Of a DNA stretch of 64,000 nucleotides, positions 1 to 7,160 are shown in pieces (the stretch's first letter is position 1; each line of letters opens with the position of its first letter). The DNA is taken from the NCBI GenBank assembly GCA_013334865.1, contig JAAXWS010000005.1, positions 1 through 64,000 of the forward strand, given 5' to 3'. Source of the DNA: Chlorobiaceae bacterium. Lineage in GTDB: Bacteria; Bacteroidota; Chlorobiia; Chlorobiales; Chlorobiaceae. A program made the translations under genes and the position numbers. Below the pieces are notes generated by a model that searched no databases, was not told the origin of the DNA, and saw only the letters and a program-made list of their open reading frames with translations.

Positions 1-232
1 GACGGCTCAGCCATCGGAACACGGTGAGCACCTGTTGCCTTTGGCGGGTTCATGCCTTGTTGCCGGAAATACTCACTCGGTCTCAGGTGATACCCGCACG
101 AATCTTCCCGGTCACACTTTCCGACCGCATCGGCAATCTCCTCACCCGTCAAGGTCTCGATGTAGCGGACAAACCTGCGTTGCCTGCAAGCCGGGCAGAT
201 GCGTTTGCCGCCGCCCTGCTGAATCCGGCTGG
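1..232 (-). pseudogene. N-terminal zinc-ribbon fragment of a DUF6371/primase-like protein (partial)
   Basis: On the minus strand an open frame runs from about 232 to the window edge. It shows CPAC (forward 185-196), then RRFVRYIETLTGEE and CDREDSCGYH. This CPxC...CxRExxCGYH pattern resembles the N-terminal zinc ribbon of DUF6371/primase-like proteins of Bacteroidetes/Chlorobi mobile DNA, recognised from memory. Upstream the frame continues through the repeat that starts at 236 and then meets a TGA, with no ATG, GTG or TTG in between. The native N-terminus therefore appears to have been replaced at the repeat junction. The C-terminal part lies outside the window. I infer a 5'-truncated remnant; the family call is moderate. 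Confidence 0.5.
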
Positions 233-885
233 GACGGGGACGTAAGTGAATGAGGGTACTTATTTCAGAAAACAGGCGTCATCGGGCCTCGAACAGTTAG
301 GTATGGGTTGGATTGGCGTGAAGAGAAGATGCCGTCACGACAAGTCGGGACGGCGCTCCCGGGATAAATAGGCGAGAGGGAATGGATGGGGGGGATGGAT
401 TGCCACGGCCTTCGGCCTCGCAATGACGAGAGAAAATAGGCGGCAAGGCCTGACCTTGGAAAATCTTCTTGTTAAGGATATAGTATGAGGGATGTAAGTG
501 ACTGAGGAAAGAAATGCTGGTTCGGATGTGTGCGAGGTGAACGTAAGTGATGAAGGGGGGGACGGGGACGTAAGTGAATGAGGGTACTTATCTCAGAAAA
601 CAGGCGTCATCGGGCCTCGAACAGTTGGGTATGGGTTGGATTGGCGTGAAGAGACGATGCCGTTACGACAAGTCGGGACGGCGCTCCCGGGATAAATAGG
701 CGAGAGGGAATGGATGGGGGGGATGGATTGCCACGGCCTTCGGCCTCGCAATGACGAGAGAAAATAGGCAGCAAGGCCTGACCTTGGAAAATCTTCTTGT
801 TAAGGATATAGTATGAGGGATGTAAGTGACTGAGGAAAGAAATGCTGGTTCGGATGTGTGCGAGGTGAACGTAACTGAATAAGGG
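233..885 (+). repeat. two tandem ~328-bp composite repeat units
   Basis: Two nearly identical units begin at 236 and 564 with GGGGACGTAAGTGAATGAGG. Each then has a block containing ATCGGGCCTCGAACAGTT, a GCGCTCCCGGGATAAATAGG module, and a palindromic GGATTGCCACGGCCTTCGGC...CGCAATGACG module. Each ends in degenerate copies of the leading motif (near 489-513 and 538-556 in unit 1, and 817-840 and 868-885 in unit 2). A third, shortened copy is at 4607-4838. No coding frame here looks real. Confidence 0.85.
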
Positions 886-889
886 TAGA

Positions 890-1364
890 AGCCACGGGGA
901 GGATCGTTCCGCGCTCCCTGTGCCTGTCCTGCCATTGTCTTGCCGTTCAGGCATTGGCAGGCGAGTCGGTTTTCTGATGGTAGCTACGGCGTCTGGTACG
1001 GATCGGATTCGGTCGAGACGACGGTTTATGAATCGGCCTGTCACTGGTACCGGGGCTTGCTCCGAGATGCATGTTTCGAACGAATGACGGTGATTGCCGA
1101 GCGTAAGGTGTACTTGGTGGCATGCATGGCCGCACTACTGGATTTCCGAAAATCGACTGATGAAAACACCCGGACCTTTTGCATCTTTCGGACTACGCGT
1201 TTTGCCAGTCGGTGGGAGCGAGGATTCACCGTGAAGGCCACCCCGGTCTGCTGATGCAATCGGTGCGACGACCCGAGGGCGAAAACGTAGCCATCTTCAA
1301 TACGGCTGTGCTTTCCAACCCGAGACATAACTGCCAGCTGACCTATAGGCTGCAGGGCGGGTAA
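890..1364 (+). pseudogene. RES-domain toxin remnant (5'-truncated, frameshifted)
   Basis: The frame from about 898 to 1160 encodes [18 protein letters not shown] and [13 protein letters not shown], the conserved RES-domain core (NAD-degrading toxins of RES-Xre systems). After about 1160 the matching frame shifts: [32 protein letters not shown] and the natural-looking end [11 protein letters not shown] lie in another frame that stops at 1362-1364. The shift falls in the A-rich stretch around 1155-1170. The N-terminal third is missing and the degenerate repeat end at 868-885 abuts it. No Xre/DUF2384 antitoxin gene remains next to it. The toxin is therefore very likely inactive. Confidence 0.65.
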
Positions 1365-1428
1365 ATTGGGGGCGGAGTCGGGGTTCACCCCAATCTGGTC
1401 GGGAAGTTGAAACGGGAGGTGCAAGAGC

Positions 1429-1605
1429 ATGCATGCCGTCGGATTGTTCGAGGTCAAGCAGGAAGATCTGTACCTGAAAGGCTATGAGACGGCAGTAGAA
1501 ATGACTCGGGGATTAGCGGAATATTTCCAGCTTACAACCCTGTCCGGGTATGGCAATTTCTCGAGGTCTTGTGTTTGTCATTACAATTTTCTACGTACCT
1601 TGTGA
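1429..1605 (+). CDS. small hypothetical protein (58 aa)
   Basis: A short frame starts with ATG at 1429, with a good Shine-Dalgarno (GGGAGGT, 1414-1420) eight bases upstream, and ends at TGA 1603-1605. The product begins MHAVGLFEVKQEDLYLKGYE. I do not recognise it. It lies between the broken RES gene and the zeta-like gene, so it may be the end of a decayed gene or a small partner of the kinase. The ribosome-binding site is the main argument for it. Confidence 0.3.
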   Translation: MHAVGLFEVKQEDLYLKGYETAVEMTRGLAEYFQLTTLSGYGNFSRSCVCHYNFLRTL

Positions 1606-1669
1606 AGGAACAGCTTCGCCAGGCTCTGTCGCATGAGTTTCCCCTCATTCTGTTACTTCATGGGCGCGT

Positions 1670-2182
1670 TTGAAGAAGATCATCATCATAGCTGGGCCAA
1701 ATGGTGCCGGTAAAACCACGTTTGCAAAGCGGTTTTTTCGTGATGAAGCGGGCAGCATTTTTCTGAATGCTGACGAGATCGCCGAAAGCCTTGGTGATGT
1801 TGTCGAGGGGCGCGATGTTAAGGCCGGCAGGATTATGCTTGAACGAATGGATGAGCATAGCCGTAACCATAAGAGCATTATCTTCGAAACCACATTGGCT
1901 GCGCGGATATACGTCGATAAAATTCATGCATGGCATCAATCCGGATATCTGGTCAAGCTCTTGTTTCTGTCCCTGGGTTCTGCAGATCTCGCAGTAGCTC
2001 GGGTTGCCCAGAGGGTTATAGAGGGAGGTCACTCGATTCCTGAAGACATTATCCGGCGGCGTTTCCTGGCCGGGTATGACAATTTTCGGAATCTCTACAG
2101 CTCTATTGTAGATGTGTGGGCATTGTATGATGCCTCTACAATCCCACCAACTCTAATCGATTATTCTCATGATAAAGACTAA
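1670..2182 (+). CDS. zeta-toxin-like AAA/P-loop kinase
   Basis: The 170-aa product starts at TTG 1670; no ATG or GTG is usable in this frame upstream. It opens with a P-loop, GPNGAGKTTFAKRF (residues 9-22), followed by FLNADEIAESLG (31-42) and IIFETTLA (about 69-76). This order is typical of the zeta-toxin/UNAG-kinase-like group, whose toxic members phosphorylate peptidoglycan sugar precursors. A small frame overlaps its 3' end by 14 bp, as in compact toxin-antitoxin-like operons. No good Shine-Dalgarno precedes the TTG. Whether it is a toxin or a housekeeping small-molecule kinase cannot be told from sequence alone. Confidence 0.7.
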   Translation: MKKIIIIAGPNGAGKTTFAKRFFRDEAGSIFLNADEIAESLGDVVEGRDVKAGRIMLERMDEHSRNHKSIIFETTLAARIYVDKIHAWHQSGYLVKLLFLSLGSADLAVARVAQRVIEGGHSIPEDIIRRRFLAGYDNFRNLYSSIVDVWALYDASTIPPTLIDYSHDKD

Positions 2183-2414
2183 GCGGGTAAGCCTTGGAGC
2201 CCTCAAAGATCCTGATCTGCTTGCGGCCACGAAGGCCATGTCAAAGGTCAGGAAGGTGGTGGAAGATCGTGCGATTGCTGCGGGCTCTTCTGTCATTACC
2301 ATGAAGAATGGGCGTATTGTCTGGGTTAGTGCGTCCCAACTCCTTCGCAAAAGAATGATTGCCAGGTGGGGCAGTGTGATGAAACGGGGAGTTCGCATCA
2401 AGGTTGAGAAATGA
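2169..2414 (+). CDS. small basic protein overlapping the zeta-like kinase gene
   Basis: This 81-aa frame begins with ATG 14 bp before the end of the zeta-like gene, so the two are probably translationally coupled. The protein is basic and contains GALKDPDLLAATKAMSKVRK, then SSVITMKNGRIVWVSASQLL and the Arg/Lys-rich end KRMIARWGSVMKRGVRIKVE. I do not recognise a named family. Small partners in this position are usual beside zeta-like kinases, so an antitoxin or accessory role is an inference from context. A 20-mer repeat starts 16 bp after its stop codon. Confidence 0.55.
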   Translation: MIKTKRVSLGALKDPDLLAATKAMSKVRKVVEDRAIAAGSSVITMKNGRIVWVSASQLLRKRMIARWGSVMKRGVRIKVEK

Positions 2415-2430
2415 TTCTGAGAGTGGGGAC

Positions 2431-2770
2431 GGGGACGTAAGTGAATGAGGGTACTTATTTCAGGGCAAGGAAAGCTTTATCGGGCATCAAATATTTGACC
2501 CTTGATGTTGGTATTGCACTCCATCGCGATGGCGACGCGCCCCAGGCACCTGTATTGATGGATATGTGTTGGATAGGGGCAAAGGGAAGAGGGACGGCAC
2601 CTGCGGCGCCATGGCTGAGCTGGAGCTCGGCGCTCCCAGGGGGTATCTCCGCGAAAGTGATTAGTGGATAACGGAGCATAAGGGCGAGCATCGCGAAACA
2701 ATCCATGCGTATTTCAGTAAAGATGGATTGCCACGTCGCTTCGCAACTCGCAATGACGACAGAATATATG
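2431..2770 (+). repeat. composite dispersed repeat (20-mer plus 185-bp module plus ATTGCGAG palindrome)
   Basis: The stretch between the gene ending at 2414 and the next gene holds GGGGACGTAAGTGAATGAGG at 2431, then a module of about 185 bp (2456-2640). That module is almost identical to 6776-6958 and ends in CTCGGCGCTCCC. An imperfect GGATTGCCACGTCGCTTCGC...CGCAATGACG palindrome lies near 2724-2758. Bases 2771-2966 show no repeat or gene that I could identify. Confidence 0.8.
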
Positions 2771-2966
2771 ATCAAGTCAGACAGGCTGACAAGGGGGATA
2801 GTGGTCGGATGGGGATGTCCTGCGAACTGGTGGGAAGTGGATGATCGTCGTGCGTGCCAGGAACAACGTCGTTGAGGTGCCGCTCGTGCGGAGGCGCTGC
2901 TGCGATCGTTCGCAGGCAATCTGTACATTGATGCATGGATGAGTCATTCGAAACAAAGGGGGGGCT

Positions 2967-4280
2967 ATGGTTGTTTATGAACTTCGTGTAACGCTGTTGG
3001 ACGCAGCGCCTCCGGTATGGCGTCGGGTCAGGGTCCCGGGGGAGTACCGGCTCTCCATGCTCCATTCAGTGCTGCAGATGGTCATGGGCTGGGAGAATCG
3101 TCATCTGCATGAGTTCGTCGCGGGTGAGGACGGTCAGCAGCGGAGATATGGGGTGGCCGATGGAGACGATGCCGGTGCGGAGGTGCTGGACGAGCGGCAG
3201 GAGCGTCTGTCGGGACTGGTGCGCGAGCTTGGTGACCGGTTCTTGTATGTCTATGATTTCGGGGATGAGTGGAGGCATGAAGTCGTTCTGGAGTCGGTGG
3301 CCGAGACCGATGGCGAGGGCGATGATGCGCTGCTGCGATGCCTTGATGGCGCTGGGGCCTGCCCGCCGGAGGATTGCGGCGGTGTGCGGGGGTATTGCCT
3401 GCTGCTCGACGGCCTTCGTGACCTCACCGACAGGGAAGAGCATAATGCTGCGGTCGAATTGCTCGGCGAAGGGTTTGACCCGGATGCTTTCGACTGCGGC
3501 GATTTCAATGAGGCCGTCGAGCTGGCGTTTTCCGGCGATGCAGATGAGGATGATGATCCGGAGGAGCAGGAGCAGCTAGCACTGGTGCTGGAGCTTCAGA
3601 AGTTCCTCCAGTCGGATACGATGCCCGAAAGCGCGATGTCGGTCATCGAGCTGGATGGATTGTTTGCCGCCCTTGCGGTATATCCGGTGACGGTCCAGCC
3701 AAGTGCCTGGCTGCCGCTGGTCTGGGATATGACGGGGAAGGGCGAGCAGCCGAAGTTCGCTTCCAGGGCTGAGGCCGAGGGGGTGATGGGGCTGATGTTC
3801 CGGTATTATAACACCGTGGTGCAGCAGCTGGCCGGCGAACCGCTGGAGTATATCCCGCTGTTCGAGGAGGTAGCTGCGGATGACGAGGAGGAGCTGATGC
3901 TGGCGGCTGAGGATTGGGCCGTCGGGTTCATGTTCGGTGCGATGATCGATCCGGAGGTGTGGCAGCGGACGCGTGAGGATGACGAAGGGTTTGGGGTGAT
4001 GATGCCATTCCTGGTCTTGTCTGGCATGCTGGATGATGAGGTTGATGACCGCTCTCTGGCGCAGATGAAGGAAGAATATCTGGATCTTCTCGAGGAGAGG
4101 GTGAGGGAGTTGGGGGAGTTCTGGCGCCCATGGAGGCAGGCGTATCTTGCACGTCAAGGCGCGGGCCGGACCCTCAGGGCTGAGCCCCTCACCGGCCGCA
4201 ACGACCCGTGCCCGTGCGGCAGCGGGAAGAAATACAAACAGTGCTGCGGGCGGTGTGTGTACGGGGACGTAAGTGAATAA
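2967..4280 (+). CDS. pRiA4b ORF-3-like / UPF0149 / SEC-C multidomain protein
   Basis: The 437-aa protein joins three modules. Residues 1 to about 190 resemble the pRiA4b ORF-3 domain ([46 protein letters not shown]). Residues about 215-390 resemble a YgfB/UPF0149 region ([24 protein letters not shown]). Residues about 415-432 form a SEC-C zinc motif ([17 protein letters not shown]). The function is unknown; SEC-C motifs bind zinc and often mediate protein contacts. The last codons (VYGDVSE, then TAA) lie inside a dispersed 20-mer repeat starting at 4263, so the repeat supplies the stop codon. The start is ATG 2967. Confidence 0.8.
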   Translation: MVVYELRVTLLDAAPPVWRRVRVPGEYRLSMLHSVLQMVMGWENRHLHEFVAGEDGQQRRYGVADGDDAGAEVLDERQERLSGLVRELGDRFLYVYDFGDEWRHEVVLESVAETDGEGDDALLRCLDGAGACPPEDCGGVRGYCLLLDGLRDLTDREEHNAAVELLGEGFDPDAFDCGDFNEAVELAFSGDADEDDDPEEQEQLALVLELQKFLQSDTMPESAMSVIELDGLFAALAVYPVTVQPSAWLPLVWDMTGKGEQPKFASRAEAEGVMGLMFRYYNTVVQQLAGEPLEYIPLFEEVAADDEEELMLAAEDWAVGFMFGAMIDPEVWQRTREDDEGFGVMMPFLVLSGMLDDEVDDRSLAQMKEEYLDLLEERVRELGEFWRPWRQAYLARQGAGRTLRAEPLTGRNDPCPCGSGKKYKQCCGRCVYGDVSE

Positions 4281-4606
4281 GGGAAGTAACATTAAAACCA
4301 TAACAGCCCAGAGCAGTTGTCAAGAGTTTGAATCGCCAAGGCGATAATCATTATCAATTTTTTCACGCATCAACTTATTACTCCGGCAGCAATCGGTCGC
4401 AAATGCCACAACAACGAGAAATTTGGCTAAATCCCTAATTTTTTATGTTTTATCGGTGATCCCCGGCTTGAAATCCGGGGCAATTTATAAGAGTTTTAAT
4501 CGCCGAAGGAATAACAGCCTGCCGTAATTCCGGAACGTCATGAACGCACGTCTATGACTTCAGCGTCAAGGTTGAAATAGTGATGGAGATGTTGATGGAC
4601 ATCCAA
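4281..4606. other. AT-richer intergenic stretch with a short GC hairpin
   Basis: No coding frame looks real here. The composition is visibly more AT-rich than the flanks. A direct repeat of about 20 bp with mismatches (GAGTTTGAATCGCC at about 4325, GAGTTTTAATCGCC at about 4490) is present. A hairpin CCCCGG...CCGGGG at 4461-4480 resembles the REP-type hairpins near 46.7 kb. Confidence 0.5.
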
Positions 4607-4838
4607 TAGTGAATAAGGGCACTTATTTCAGACAGAAGGTGTCATCGGGCCTCGAACAGTTGGGTATGGGTTGGAGTGAAGAGAAGATGCCGTTACGACA
4701 AGTCGGGACGGCGCTCCCGGGATAAATAGGCGAGAGGGAATGGATGGGGGGGATGGATTGCCACGGCCTTCGGCCTCGCAATGACGATGAGGAATGGGCC
4801 ATTGCGAGCGAGGCGAAGCAATCCTGGGGTTGCCTGAG
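4607..4838 (+). repeat. third copy of the composite repeat seen at 236-885, shortened
   Basis: After a truncated leading motif (TAGTGAATAAGGG) this copy matches the 236 and 564 units through the ATCGGGCCTCGAACAGTT block, the GCGCTCCCGGGATAAATAGG module and the ATTGCGAG palindrome. It then continues into a second palindrome form, CATTGCGAGCGAGGCGAAGC (about 4801-4820), which abuts the hipA stop codon. Confidence 0.8.
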
Positions 4839-4847
4839 GATTGCGGC

Positions 4848-6173
4848 TCATGACAGCCGACGGCAACGCTCTTGAACGCCTTCGGTAATTGTTGTGAGCA
4901 CCTGTTCCGGGAATCCGGCAGGGAGCGCGTTGGCGGTTTGTTCAAGGACTTGGGGCGTCAGCCGGACCATATCGCCTATGATAGCTTCACTGTCAGACAG
5001 AGCCAGGCCGCAATCGGTTCCGGTTTTCATGAAATGACGGCGCATGATGGCATCCCACCGGTAGATCCGGTTTTTGCCCCAGAGTGCCATTGCCATCTTG
5101 ACCTTCTGTTTCGGCAGCATTTTAGGGCCGGAGCCGATGACCGGGTATGCTGAAAGAACGTCATAGAGCGGCGTGAGGTGGAAGGTTCCTCCCGGACCGA
5201 GAACGATACTGAAGTTTTTTGCGTGACCGTCAATGGCGCAGAGCAGGTAAAAGGCAACCTGTGCCCGGAAGAACATCTTCCGGTCTTGACTCGCCCGGTC
5301 CGAGCCGAGCAGGAGCGTCATGATGGCCTTGATTCCAGGGCCGCCATCGCTCTCGTATTTATTCCATGGAGGAGTGCCTGTCGCCTGACAAAGGTCCTCC
5401 TGCGGGAGACGAATGATCCATGATCCGTCTCGGGAGAGCTTGCGGTCGAAGCGTTCGACAATCAGGGCTTTGGTGTCGCCGAATGTTGCAACGGTCGCGT
5501 TGGCTGTCGGGAGCCCATATGCCTGAAGTAACCTGCCGCATAACCACTCCTTTTCGATCGAGCTGGTCATGTCGAGATTGTATTGACCGATATGGCCGAG
5601 GGGAAGCTTGAAGATATGGGTTGTCGGCGTGGGGCCATGGGGAATCATCCACTGGCCGTTATGGAAAAGCAGGGCCGTTTTCTCTTGTGCGCCGGCAAGG
5701 GAAATCCTGAATTCGTCTCCCTCACGTCCTGTTTTGCCGAAGTCTCGGCCCTGAACGCTCCTTTTGAGCAGCGCATCGATGTCCTCTTGGTCGATGGGTG
5801 TCGCCCGTATCTTGTGAACGTCTTCGCCAGTGCTGTCAGGCGTAAGCAGTTGGATTGCGCCAACGCAATCACGCCCGGTTTCCGACAGCAGGGAGAATGG
5901 ATCGATGCCGCTGGTGGCAAAACGGTTCTGTATTCTTTTCCTGATGGCGTCGTTGTTTGGCAGGAGGTTGTCGAAGTATGCGTACACAGGCTCACCGCTG
6001 TATTTTTCTTTTCTGAGCGGCATCGACAGGGAGATCGGCCTCGAAAGTGGGGATGCGATCCAGGTGGAGTCATAGCTGAACTCGTGCATGCCATTTGCCC
6101 TGACGGTCCAGTTGCCGACTGGCTCCCCGTTCATCATGAGCCTGAGCGTCTTTGTTTTCGAAGGCCTGCCCAT
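4848..6173 (-). CDS. hipA: HipA serine/threonine kinase toxin
   Basis: The 441-aa product matches HipA of the Escherichia coli type in length and motifs: FRISLAGAQEKTALLFHNG (the region of the autophosphorylated serine and the P-loop-like segment), PTPTTHIFKLPLG, ALIVERFDRK, YESDGGPGIKAIM, and the catalytic and metal-binding stretch IDGHAKNFSIVL...LTPLYDVLSAYP. HipA phosphorylates glutamyl-tRNA synthetase and drives growth arrest or persistence in E. coli. Its ATG at 6173 overlaps the hipB stop codon (TAATG), so the two are coupled; a GTG at 6179 is an alternative start. All expected kinase motifs are visible, so it is probably active. Confidence 0.93.
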   Translation of the reverse strand: MGRPSKTKTLRLMMNGEPVGNWTVRANGMHEFSYDSTWIASPLSRPISLSMPLRKEKYSGEPVYAYFDNLLPNNDAIRKRIQNRFATSGIDPFSLLSETGRDCVGAIQLLTPDSTGEDVHKIRATPIDQEDIDALLKRSVQGRDFGKTGREGDEFRISLAGAQEKTALLFHNGQWMIPHGPTPTTHIFKLPLGHIGQYNLDMTSSIEKEWLCGRLLQAYGLPTANATVATFGDTKALIVERFDRKLSRDGSWIIRLPQEDLCQATGTPPWNKYESDGGPGIKAIMTLLLGSDRASQDRKMFFRAQVAFYLLCAIDGHAKNFSIVLGPGGTFHLTPLYDVLSAYPVIGSGPKMLPKQKVKMAMALWGKNRIYRWDAIMRRHFMKTGTDCGLALSDSEAIIGDMVRLTPQVLEQTANALPAGFPEQVLTTITEGVQERCRRLS

Positions 6174-6415
6174 TACCACTCGGCCTGAGTTGATGAGCCG
6201 TCTCCTTTCTGTCGGAGAACCAGTTCGAGGTTCAGTGCGGACAACAGCTTGAAGAGGTTTTTGACAGAGCAGCGTTCCGGATGGTTTTCGAAGGCCGACA
6301 CCATCTTTTGAGTCATGCCGACCCGTTCAGCCGTTTCCAGCTGTGAGAGCTTCTGTTCTTTTCTATGTCCCTGCAGCAGCAACGCGAGTTGCATCGGGGT
6401 GCGTATGGCATTCAT
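6173..6415 (-). CDS. hipB: HipB antitoxin, Xre-type DNA-binding protein
   Basis: The 80-aa protein has a helix-turn-helix of the Xre/cro class (LLQGHRKEQKLSQLETAERV followed by GMTQKMVSAFE, residues about 13-44) and a C-terminal strand-like LELVLRQKG. HipB binds and neutralises HipA and represses the operon. The gene directly precedes hipA with a one-base overlap. Upstream lie hip-type operators (6454-6471 and 6508-6525). The start is ATG 6415. Confidence 0.88.
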   Translation of the reverse strand: MNAIRTPMQLALLLQGHRKEQKLSQLETAERVGMTQKMVSAFENHPERCSVKNLFKLLSALNLELVLRQKGDGSSTQAEW

Positions 6416-6453
6416 ACTGCGGTGATCAATGGTTGGATGTTTTATTGACCGAC

Positions 6454-6471
6454 TATCTGAAGAGATGGATA
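6454..6471 (-). promoter_or_regulatory. candidate second hip operator
   Basis: TATCT-N8-GGATA has the E. coli hip operator spacing with one half-site mismatch. It lies 54 bp closer to hipB than the perfect site, and HipB probably binds both. Confidence 0.5.
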
Positions 6472-6477
6472 AGCGGT

Positions 6478-6501
6478 TTTTATGCCTTTTGTTGCATAAA
6501 A
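6478..6501. promoter_or_regulatory. inverted repeat between the two hip operators
   Basis: TTTTATGC and GCATAAAA form perfect 8-bp arms around an 8-bp spacer. The site lies between the two TATCC-type sites. It could be another repressor site or part of the promoter region. Confidence 0.4.
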
Positions 6502-6507
6502 CAAATA

Positions 6508-6525
6508 TATCCTTTACGCGGGATA
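6508..6525 (-). promoter_or_regulatory. hip operator TATCC-N8-GGATA
   Basis: TATCC and GGATA, separated by eight bases (TTTACGCG), exactly match the published E. coli HipB operator consensus. The site lies about 93 bp upstream of the hipB start, where autorepression would be expected. Confidence 0.7.
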
Positions 6526-6595
6526 ACGCGCATGACTTTTTCGGTGGTATGGGGACGTGCGGGGGATAGGTACGGCGGGAGATAGGGCGGGAGAT

Positions 6596-6745
6596 AGGGA
6601 CGTAAGTGAATGAGGGAAGATACACTGTTTCCGGTCGTCAGGGTGTCTGACGTTGGGCGGAGGGTATCCACCTGGCGTTTTAGGATTGCCTGGTTGAGCC
6701 GGGCAGTAAATATGCTCAGGCGGATGGTGGCGGATTTAGTGGGAG
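6596..6745 (+). repeat. left-end derivative of the Y1-transposase element
   Basis: After GGGACGTAAGTGAATGAGGG this block matches the first ~150 bp of the full element at 8359 (TTTCCGGTCGT, GGTATCCACCTGGCGTTTTA, TAAATATGCTCAGGCGGATG, GGCGGATTTAGTG). It then stops and is followed directly by another repeat copy. No right end is present. Confidence 0.8.
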
Positions 6746-6749
6746 GGGC

Positions 6750-6975
6750 GCGGAGACGTAAGTGAATAAGGGTACTTATTTCAGGGCAAGGAAAGCTTTA
6801 TCGGGCATCAAACATTTGGCCCTTGGTGTTGGTATTGCACTCCATCGCGATGGCGACACGCCCCGGGCACCTGTATTGATGGATATGTGTTGGATCGGGG
6901 CAAAGGGAAGAGGGACGGCACCTGCGGCGCCATGGCTGAGCTGGAGCTCGGCGCTCCCTGGATAAATAGGCAAGA
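6750..6975 (+). repeat. second copy of the 185-bp module behind a 20-mer
   Basis: Starting with GGAGACGTAAGTGAATAAGG, the block 6776-6958 is nearly identical to 2456-2640. It continues into a CTCCCTGGATAAATAGGCAA module related to the one in the 236 and 564 units. Bases 6976-7115 contain no gene that I can support. Confidence 0.8.
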
Positions 6976-7115
6976 GGCTGTGTCAGTTTTGCTACTGAGA
7001 CAGCCTCTTTTGTTTTGAGGAAAGAGACTGGGGGTGGGGGGATTTCACCTCCAGCCGACTTACCCTCTCGGGCATCTCTCTCTTGAGGAGGATTTCGTTG
7101 TTTTACTTTTGCGTC

Positions 7116-7160
7116 ATAATCGTGCATATTGAATATTAATATTTCCATATACACGATTAT
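7116..7160. promoter_or_regulatory. AT-rich inverted repeat reaching the start codon of the DUF4143 ATPase gene
   Basis: ATAATCGTG (7116-7124) and CACGATTAT (7152-7160) are perfect inverted arms around an AT-rich core containing AATATTAATATT. The right arm ends inside the ATG at 7159. It may be a repressor site or an mRNA hairpin hiding the start codon. Confidence 0.45.

Noticed and set aside
607-1044. Minus-strand open frame across the 564 repeat unit
   Set aside because: It is the reverse reading of the repeat (LAHIRTSISFL-type peptide), which is open in all frames by composition; no start signal or homologue was recognised.
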